Below, piece by piece: positions 1 to 5,190 of a stretch of 5,190 bases of DNA (position 1 is its first letter; the number at the start of each line of letters is the position of its first letter). The notes under the pieces are model-generated. The model saw only the letters and a list, made by a program, of their open reading frames with translations, was not told where the DNA came from and made no database searches. The DNA comes from Gammaproteobacteria bacterium (lineage in GTDB: Bacteria > Pseudomonadota > Gammaproteobacteria > Xanthomonadales > Xanthomonadaceae), in assembly GCA_025360985.1 (NCBI GenBank), contig JANYBA010000280.1, forward strand, positions 1-5,190. The letters run 5' to 3'. A program made the translations under genes and the position numbers.

Positions 1-2621
1 CCATCGAGCGCGAGCGCGTCTATGCGCAGGCGTGGTTCCGCGCCGACACCACCAGCTCGGTCCAGAAGATCACCGTGCCGGCGGACTTCGAGGGCAACGG
101 CTACGTGAACGTGCAGTTCCTGCGCGACCCGGCCTCCGACGAAGTGTTCATGAGCCCGCTGTCCTATGGCGTCGCGCCGTTCAAGGTCGACCGCAGCGCG
201 CGCACCCAGCCGCTGTCGATCACGCTGCCGAAGACGGTGCGCCCGGGCGCGCCGAGCGACGTGGACATCAAGACCACGGGCAAAGCGCGGGTGCTGGTAT
301 TCGCGGTCGACGAAGGAATCCTCCAGGTTGCCCGCTATCGCCTCGGCGATCCACTCGACCACTTCTTCGCGCGCAAGATGCTGGAGGTCGAAACCGCGCA
401 GATCCTAGACCTGGTGCTGCCGGAGTTCAGCCGGCTGATGGCCTTGGCCGCGCCCGGTGGCGACGACAGCGGCGACCTGTCCAAGAACTTGAATCCGTTC
501 AAGCGCAAGGCGGAAAAACCGGCGGTGTGGTGGTCCGGGATTGTTGATGTCGACGGCAGCAAAAAATTGCGCTTCACGCTGCCGGACTACTTCAATGGCC
601 GCGTGCGGGTCAACGCGGTGGTGGTGACCGCCAATCGCATCGGCACCGCCGAAACCGGCTTGACCGTGCGCGGCGACTTCGTCCTGACGCCGACGCTGCC
701 CACGCACGTCGCCCCCGGCGACGAATTCGAGCTGCCGGTTGGCATCGCCAACACCATCGAAGGCGCGAAGTCGCCCAGCGATGTCGTGCTCTCGCTGACC
801 TTGCCTTCTTCGCTGACGCTGGTCGGCGCTGCGCCTGCCGCGGTCCGGGTGGCGCCCGGCGACGAGGCAACGGTGCGCTTCCGCATCAAGGCCGGTTCCG
901 CGCTCGGCGCCGTGCCGGTGGTCATCCGTGCCGTCTCCGGCAAGTACAACGCACGGCGACGGATCGAACTATCGTTGCGGCCCGCGGTGGTGGCGCGCGA
1001 AGAATTGCGCGCCGGCCATGCCGGGCAACGCATCGTCCTGGAAAATCTGCGCACGATGTACGAACCGCTGTCCACGCGCCGGCTCGCGGCGTCGGTGTCG
1101 CCGTTGGTGGCGATCGATGGATTGTCGGCCTACCTGAGCCACTACCCGCACTACTGCACAGAACAACTGGTCAGCGAGGCAATGCCGGCGCTGGTGTACA
1201 GCTCGCACCCCGAACTCGGCCATCCGGTCGAAGGCGGCAATCCGACTGCGGGCATCGTCGACCTCTTGCGTTCGCGGCAGAACAGCGAAGGTGGTATCGG
1301 GCTGTGGTCGGCGACGCCGGATGCGGACGACTTCATTACCGACTACGCCGCCCTTTATTTGCTCGAAGCGCGCGAGCGCGGCGTCGCGGTGCCGGACGAC
1401 TTGCTTGAATCTCTCAACGGCTATCTGGAAACGCTTGCCGCTGACCGCTCGGGGCACGATCTCGACGCGCTGCGGCAACGGGCGCTCGCGGTGTACCTGC
1501 TGGTGCGCCAGGGCCGCAACGCCGGCAACCTGCTCAGCGCCGTGCAGGAGCAGCTCGATCGCGACCAGCCGAAAATCTGGCGCGATGACGTGACGGCGTT
1601 GTTCCTGGCGGCGAGCTACCAGCGCCTGCAACAGGTTAAGCCGGCGCGCGACCTGGCCCTGCGCGGACTCGCACGCGCCAACGCGGCGCAGACGCCGGAA
1701 TTCGACTACGAGCATTACTTCGATCCGGCGATCGAACAGGCCTGGACCTTGTATTTGATCGAACGCCATTTCCCGGCGCTCGCGCGGCAACTGAAGCCGT
1801 CGGCAATCGAGCGTCTGGTCGAGCCGCTGCACACCAATGAGTACAACACCCTGTCCTCGGCGTTAATCGTCCTCGCGCTCGACGCCCACGCGGCGGCGGT
1901 CGGCAATCCCAAGCCGCCGACGCTGCAGGCGTCCGACGCCCAGGGTCCAGCGCGGCAGATCGGCACGACCACCGGCGTAGTCACCGCGGGCGGTTTCCGC
2001 GGCACCGACAACCGTGTCTGGGTCACGCCTTCGGACGCAACGCCGGTCTGGTACGTGCTGACGCAGTCGGGCTACGACCGCAACCAGTTGCCGCCAGCGC
2101 AATCGCAGGGGTTGGAAGTGCTGCGCGACTATCTCGACAAGGACGGCAAGCCGGTCACGACGCTCACGCTCGGCCAGGAAATCACTGTGCGGCTGCGGCT
2201 GCGCGCGCTCGGCGTCAAGGCGCGCGGCGACATCGCCGTGACCGATCTGCTGCCCGGTGGCTTCGAAGCGATTCTGCAGCAAGCCCCGGCGGCGCCGGCC
2301 GCCGATACCTCAGGCGACAGCGAAGGCGATGAGGAGGGCGTCGATCAAGCCGCCGACGACAACCGCGCCGCCTCGTCGATGCCGCCGCTGGCCCTTCCCG
2401 GCGCGACACTCGAAGTGCAGCACGCTGAAGTGCGCGAAGACCGCGTGGTGTTCTACGCCTGGGTCTCCGACACGGTCACCGAGATCCAGTACAAGGTCCG
2501 CGCCAACAATGTCGGTCGCTTCGTGGTGCCGCCGATCCAGGCCGAGTCGATGTACGACCGCCGCGTGCTGGCCCGCGGTCCGGCCGGTGCGGTGCTGACG
2601 GTGACCGCGCCGACGCCGTGA
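1..2621 (+). CDS. yfhM: Bacterial alpha-2-macroglobulin, YfhM type, C-terminal part (5' end outside window)
   Basis: Periplasmic protease trap: proteolysis of a bait segment triggers a conformational change, and an internal Cys-Gln thioester then links covalently to the attacker. The frame is open from the window edge (first full codon at 3), giving 872 residues. No start is assigned because the coding frame continues upstream of every candidate start. Visible residues, in order: bait-region domain with a VFAVDEG motif (about 93-105); probable bait segment (about 125-174); A2M domain with a DYFNGRVRVNAV motif (about 195-206); thioester CTEQ (385-388) inside YPHYCTEQ; alpha-helical thioester domain with GGIGLW (430-435); a C-terminal bMG10-like domain with DLLPGGFE (748-755), an acidic linker, then VREDRVV (810-816) and AESMYDRR (847-854). 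E. coli YfhM has about 1,650 residues with its thioester some 470 from the C-terminus; here 487 follow the Cys, so roughly 750-800 residues are probably missing upstream. The N-terminal signal (lipoprotein or Sec) cannot be seen. Family assignment is firm; the yfhM symbol rests on the pbpC linkage and domain order. Confidence 0.95.
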   Translation, partial: IERERVYAQAWFRADTTSSVQKITVPADFEGNGYVNVQFLRDPASDEVFMSPLSYGVAPFKVDRSARTQPLSITLPKTVRPGAPSDVDIKTTGKARVLVFAVDEGILQVARYRLGDPLDHFFARKMLEVETAQILDLVLPEFSRLMALAAPGGDDSGDLSKNLNPFKRKAEKPAVWWSGIVDVDGSKKLRFTLPDYFNGRVRVNAVVVTANRIGTAETGLTVRGDFVLTPTLPTHVAPGDEFELPVGIANTIEGAKSPSDVVLSLTLPSSLTLVGAAPAAVRVAPGDEATVRFRIKAGSALGAVPVVIRAVSGKYNARRRIELSLRPAVVAREELRAGHAGQRIVLENLRTMYEPLSTRRLAASVSPLVAIDGLSAYLSHYPHYCTEQLVSEAMPALVYSSHPELGHPVEGGNPTAGIVDLLRSRQNSEGGIGLWSATPDADDFITDYAALYLLEARERGVAVPDDLLESLNGYLETLAADRSGHDLDALRQRALAVYLLVRQGRNAGNLLSAVQEQLDRDQPKIWRDDVTALFLAASYQRLQQVKPARDLALRGLARANAAQTPEFDYEHYFDPAIEQAWTLYLIERHFPALARQLKPSAIERLVEPLHTNEYNTLSSALIVLALDAHAAAVGNPKPPTLQASDAQGPARQIGTTTGVVTAGGFRGTDNRVWVTPSDATPVWYVLTQSGYDRNQLPPAQSQGLEVLRDYLDKDGKPVTTLTLGQEITVRLRLRALGVKARGDIAVTDLLPGGFEAILQQAPAAPAADTSGDSEGDEEGVDQAADDNRAASSMPPLALPGATLEVQHAEVREDRVVFYAWVSDTVTEIQYKVRANNVGRFVVPPIQAESMYDRRVLARGPAGAVLTVTAPTP
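375..524 (+). other. Probable bait segment of the alpha-2-macroglobulin
   Basis: This segment (visible residues about 125-174) lies between the bait-region domain, which ends near DPLDHFFARK, and the A2M domain, which starts near VWWSG. The thioester lies about 210-260 residues downstream, the order expected from bacterial homologues. Its middle is low-complexity and probably flexible: an Ala/Gly/Asp stretch (AAPGGDDSGD) followed by a basic stretch (NPFKRKAEKP) that would suit trypsin-like proteases. The placement is inferred from domain order; the exact bait limits cannot be set from the sequence alone. Confidence 0.45.
1155..1166 (+). other. Thioester motif CTEQ of the alpha-2-macroglobulin
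   Basis: The codons TGC ACA GAA CAA encode Cys-Thr-Glu-Gln, matching the C-x-E-Q thioester signature (CLEQ or CGEQ in many homologues). In the family the Cys thiol and Gln side chain form the reactive thioester. The flanks, YPHY before and LVSEAMPAL after, match the usual aromatic-rich approach and following helix. The thioester Cys is the only cysteine in the 872 visible residues. Having the motif marks this as a thioester-competent member rather than one of the thioester-less paralogues. Confidence 0.93.
2618..2621 (+). promoter_or_regulatory. 4-bp GTGA stop-start overlap, probable translational coupling
   Basis: The GTG start of pbpC (2618-2620) overlaps the TGA stop of the macroglobulin gene (2619-2621). 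The only purine-rich element nearby is GGTGA at 2600-2604, 13 bases before the start, farther than an ideal Shine-Dalgarno site. I see no promoter-like intergenic space, so pbpC is probably translated by ribosomes terminating on the upstream gene and transcribed from the same message. Confidence 0.75.
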
Positions 2622-4978
2622 ACCTGCGCAGTCGACGTTGGCGGTGCATCGCGGCGGTGGTGGCGCTGTGCGCGCTGGCGCTGGTCGCGGTGCGCTTCTG
2701 GCCGCGACCGCCGCTCGCCGCCGGACGCCTGTCGTCGGTGGCGGTGGTCGATCGGCACGGCAAGCTGCTGCGCCTGACCCTCGCCGCCGACCAACGTTAT
2801 CGCTTGTGGACGCCGCTGGCGGACATCTCGCCGACCCTGGTCGAGGCCGTGCTGATGCACGAGGACGCCTGGTTCCGCTGGCATCCGGGCGTCAATCCGT
2901 TCAGCGCCGCGCGCGGCGCCTGGTCCACGTACGGCAGCGGCGAGGCGCGTATCGGCGGCTCCACCATCACCATGCAGCTGGCGCGACTGCGCTGGCGGCT
3001 CGATACCCGGCGTCCGGTCGGCAAGCTGGTGCAGATGGCGCGCGCCCTCCAGCTCGAGGCGCTTTATTCCAAGCGTGAAATCCTCGAGGCCTACCTCAAT
3101 GCCGCGCCCTACGGCGGCAATATCGAGGGTGTCGGCGCCGCGAGCGAAATCTATTTTCGCAAATCGGCCAGCGAGCTCACCCTGCCGGAAGCGCTCACCC
3201 TGGCGGTGCTGCCGCAGGCCCCGGCGCGACGCGGCCGACTGCGCGAAGACAATCGCGGCGGCTCCTACCTCGGCGCCGGGCTCGAGGCCGCGCGTGCGCG
3301 CCTGTATGCGCGCTGGCGCGCCAGGCATGCGCCCGATGCCGCGCGCGACGCCTTGATGCAATTGCCATTGCGCCTGCATTCGCCGCGCGAACTGCCGTTC
3401 CGTGCGCCGCACCTGGTCGAGCGCGTTCTGGCCGAACGCGCCCTGCATGCCGATCCGGGCCCGCGCCTGCAGACCACGCTCGACCTGCGCATGCAGGCGA
3501 TCGCCGAGGAACGGGTGCGCAGCTACCTGCAGCGCGCGCGCCAGCGCGGCCTCGACAATGCCGCCGTGCTGGTGGTCGACACCCGTGACATGGGCGTGCG
3601 CGCGTTGGTCGGTTCGGCGAACTATTTCGACGCCGGCATCCACGGCCAGGTCAACGCCAGCCAGGCCAAGCGCTCGCCCGGCTCGACGCTGAAACCCTTC
3701 ATCTACGCGCTCGCGCTCGACCAGGGCGTCTTGCACCCGGCGACCGTGCTGCGCGACGTGCCGACCGCGTTTGGCCCGTACACGCCGGAGAATTTCGACG
3801 GCCGTTTCCTCGGCCCGGTCACCGCCGAAGACGCGCTGGTGCGCAGCCGGAATATTCCCGCCGTGTGGGTGGCCTCGCAACTGACCCAGCCGAGCTTTTA
3901 CGAATTCCTCAAGCGCGCCGGGGTCTCGCGCATGGCCAGCGAACGCCACTACGGCCTGGCCCTGGTGCTGGGCGGTGGCGAGGCCAGCATGGAGGAACTC
4001 GCGCGCCTGTACGCGATGCTCGGCAACGACGGCCGCCTGCGCTCGCTGCGCTGGCGCAGCGACGACCCGCGCGAACTCGGCGCGGCCTTGATCAGCCCCG
4101 AAGCCGCCTTCATCACCCGCGACATGCTGCAACACCATCCGCGTCCCGGCGCCGAGTTTTCCGGGGCGGGCGACGGCCTGCCGATCGCGTGGAAGACCGG
4201 CACGTCCTGGGGTTTCCGCGACGCCTGGACGGCGGGACTTGTTGGACCCTACGTAATCATCGTGTGGCTGGGCAATTTCGACGGCACGGGCAATCCGGCC
4301 CTGGTCGGTGCGGATGCGGCCGCGCCGCTGTTCTTCGAACTGGTGGATGGGCTGCGCGCCGGCGGCGTCGCGCTGCCCGAACCGCCGCGGCAGTGGCCGC
4401 TCAACCTCAAGCGCGTCGAAGTCTGCCGCGCCAGCGGCGACCTGCCCAATGCCTGGTGCCCGGAACGCGGGGAGACCTGGTTCATCCCGGGCAAGTCACC
4501 GATCCGGATCAGCCGCGTGCACCGCGCCCTCGCGGTGTTGAAGGACAGCGGCCGCGTCGCCTGCGGCGCCTTCGACCCGGCGACGATGCGCATGCAGGTG
4601 TTCGAGTACTGGCCCTCGGACCTGGCACGGGTGTTCGCGCAGGCGGGGATCCCGCGCCTGCGGCCGCCACCCGATGGCGCCTGCGCCGAAGGACAGGCCT
4701 GGATGGGCAGCGCGCCGGCGATCACTTCGCCCTACCGCGCCACCAGCTATGCCCTGCGCCTCTCGCACCCCGAACAGACCCAGCTCGCGCTGTCGGCTAC
4801 CGTCGATGCCGACGTGCGTCGCGTGTACTGGTTTGCCGGCGACGCATTCCTCGGCAGCGCGCCGGCCGGCGACGCCCTGGCCTGGCAGCCAACGCGGCCA
4901 GGTCTCTACCGACTGTCGGTGGTGGATGACCACGGGCGGCAGGACGCGCGCGAGGTCGAAGTGGGCGTCGAACGCTGA
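2618..4978 (+). CDS. pbpC: Penicillin-binding protein 1C (bifunctional GT51 glycosyltransferase / transpeptidase)
   Basis: Class A PBP of the inner membrane that polymerises lipid II into glycan strands and carries a penicillin-binding transpeptidase domain; 786 residues against about 770 in E. coli PbpC. In order: a short basic cytoplasmic tail (1-9); one membrane helix (about 10-28); a GT51 domain with HEDAWFRWHPG (81-91, catalytic Glu82), GGSTITMQ (113-120), SKREILEAYLN (151-161) and PYGGNIEGVGAAS (164-176); a transpeptidase domain with SPGSTLK (353-359, nucleophile Ser356), SRN (410-412) and KTGTS (526-530); a four-cysteine segment (603-689); and a C-terminal BiPBP_C domain (about 695-783). 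All three transpeptidase motifs are intact. The position matching the second catalytic Glu of PBP1a/PBP1b appears to be Gln139, which I recall is also Gln in E. coli PbpC. The GTG start at 2618 is chosen because it overlaps the upstream stop and gives a natural tail plus membrane anchor; the next in-frame Met, residue 80, would lose the anchor. The pairing with alpha-2-macroglobulin is characteristic of PBP1C and fits a wall-repair role, which is inference from family literature. Confidence 0.97.
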   Translation: MNLRSRRWRCIAAVVALCALALVAVRFWPRPPLAAGRLSSVAVVDRHGKLLRLTLAADQRYRLWTPLADISPTLVEAVLMHEDAWFRWHPGVNPFSAARGAWSTYGSGEARIGGSTITMQLARLRWRLDTRRPVGKLVQMARALQLEALYSKREILEAYLNAAPYGGNIEGVGAASEIYFRKSASELTLPEALTLAVLPQAPARRGRLREDNRGGSYLGAGLEAARARLYARWRARHAPDAARDALMQLPLRLHSPRELPFRAPHLVERVLAERALHADPGPRLQTTLDLRMQAIAEERVRSYLQRARQRGLDNAAVLVVDTRDMGVRALVGSANYFDAGIHGQVNASQAKRSPGSTLKPFIYALALDQGVLHPATVLRDVPTAFGPYTPENFDGRFLGPVTAEDALVRSRNIPAVWVASQLTQPSFYEFLKRAGVSRMASERHYGLALVLGGGEASMEELARLYAMLGNDGRLRSLRWRSDDPRELGAALISPEAAFITRDMLQHHPRPGAEFSGAGDGLPIAWKTGTSWGFRDAWTAGLVGPYVIIVWLGNFDGTGNPALVGADAAAPLFFELVDGLRAGGVALPEPPRQWPLNLKRVEVCRASGDLPNAWCPERGETWFIPGKSPIRISRVHRALAVLKDSGRVACGAFDPATMRMQVFEYWPSDLARVFAQAGIPRLRPPPDGACAEGQAWMGSAPAITSPYRATSYALRLSHPEQTQLALSATVDADVRRVYWFAGDAFLGSAPAGDALAWQPTRPGLYRLSVVDDHGRQDAREVEVGVER

Positions 4979-4994
4979 CGCTGCGCCACCCTTC
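4979..4994. other. 16-bp convergent intergenic gap without a clear terminator
   Basis: The stop of pbpC (4976-4978) and the minus-strand stop (4995-4997) are only 16 bases apart. No strong GC hairpin followed by a T-run is visible on either strand. A 5-bp stem (GCGTC 4965-4969 with GACGC 4977-4981, 7-base loop) spans the pbpC stop but lacks a T-tract. Termination may be Rho-dependent or lie inside the opposing gene. Confidence 0.6.
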
Positions 4995-5190
4995 TTATTG
5001 CACGCGCTTGTAGGGCGTGTACCCGGCCTTGGCCGCGACGTCCGGACCCAGCACGCGCACGCCGCCCGGCGCGAGCGTGACGGTGAGCAGCGCCGAGTGG
5101 ATCGGCACTGGCGGCGCATCCGGATCGAGCAGGTCGATCATGTCGACATCGTTCATCAGCTTCGAATCCGGCACCAGGACGGTCTCGGTG
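4995..5190 (-). CDS. C-terminal end of a convergent gene, possibly a GH13 alpha-amylase-like enzyme (5' end outside window)
   Basis: Reading the minus strand from the window edge gives 64 codons ending in TAA at 4997-4995. 57 of the 64 third positions are G or C, as expected for a real gene in this genome. The peptide contains VPDSKLMNDVDMIDLLDP, then LLTVTLAPGGVRVLGPD, and ends in GYTPYKRVQ. An alternating hydrophobic strand followed by a Pro-Gly-Gly-Val-Arg-Val-Leu turn resembles the last beta strands of the C-terminal domain of GH13 alpha-amylase-family proteins, where a similar 'PP(W/Y)GVRVL' ending is common. No catalytic region is visible, so the enzyme class is a weak inference and the gene could be something else. 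It converges on pbpC and is unlikely to belong to that operon. Confidence 0.6.
   Translation of the reverse strand, partial: TETVLVPDSKLMNDVDMIDLLDPDAPPVPIHSALLTVTLAPGGVRVLGPDVAAKAGYTPYKRVQ

Noticed and set aside
75..77. GTG at 75 as the start of the macroglobulin gene.
   Set aside because: The frame is open back to the window edge with sensible protein sequence upstream (ERVYAQAWFRAD), and the family is about twice as long as the visible part. This is an internal valine codon.
969..1832. Minus-strand open frame of 287 codons opposite the thioester domain.
   Set aside because: It is the antisense image of a clearly coding region carrying the CTEQ and GGIGLW motifs. The predicted peptide is Arg/Gln/His-rich and unlike a folded family.
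2453..4138. Minus-strand open frame of 561 codons opposite pbpC and the end of the macroglobulin gene.
   Set aside because: Long antisense frames are common in GC-rich genes because stop codons are rare. Its translation is rich in Arg, Ala, Gly, Gln and His without recognisable motifs, and it opposes two well-supported genes.
3865..4929. Plus-strand open frame of 354 codons inside pbpC in another frame.
   Set aside because: Arg/Ala/Gly/Pro-rich translation with no motif. The pbpC frame over the same bases contains the SxN-distal transpeptidase region, the KTG motif and the BiPBP_C domain.
4965..4981. Possible terminator hairpin, GCGTC / GACGC with a 7-base loop.
   Set aside because: The stem is only 5 bp, overlaps the pbpC stop and has no following T-run. 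Such short inverted pairs are expected by chance in GC-rich DNA.
4496..5119. Minus-strand open frame of 207 codons spanning the end of pbpC and the start of the convergent region.
   Set aside because: It crosses the well-supported pbpC C-terminus and competes with the adjacent minus-strand frame ending at 4995, which has a better G/C third-position pattern and protein-like sequence.

Overview
The window comes from a GC-rich bacterial chromosome (by eye about two thirds G+C, with strong G/C bias at third codon positions). The gene pair it carries, a bacterial alpha-2-macroglobulin followed directly by penicillin-binding protein 1C, is typical of Gram-negative bacteria, E. coli yfhM-pbpC being the reference pair. 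GC content and protein style would fit a gamma- or betaproteobacterium such as a Xanthomonadales relative, but this is inference, not a firm assignment.

Layout: (1) positions 1-2621, plus strand, hold the C-terminal 872 residues of a thioester-type alpha-2-macroglobulin whose N-terminal half lies outside the window. (2) Positions 2618-4978, plus strand, hold a complete 786-residue PBP1C (pbpC) whose GTG start overlaps the macroglobulin stop codon by 4 bp. (3) Positions 4995-5190, minus strand, hold the last 64 codons of a convergent gene of uncertain function, possibly the C-terminal beta domain of a GH13 alpha-amylase-like enzyme. Only 16 bp separate the convergent stop codons. I see no RNA genes, mobile elements, CRISPR arrays or convincing terminators, and no gene-free stretch longer than 300 bases.

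How the genes work together: the family model is that the macroglobulin sits in the periplasm and traps attacking proteases through a cleavable bait segment and a reactive thioester. PBP1C, anchored in the inner membrane, would polymerise and crosslink peptidoglycan, and has been proposed to repair the wall after a breach. The 4-bp overlap fits a two-gene defence-and-repair operon. This is a known type of locus; I found no clearly undescribed system. The points most worth checking are the probable bait segment, the lone cysteine of the macroglobulin, its acidic linker, a glutamine where other GT51 enzymes have a second catalytic glutamate, and a four-cysteine segment in PBP1C.
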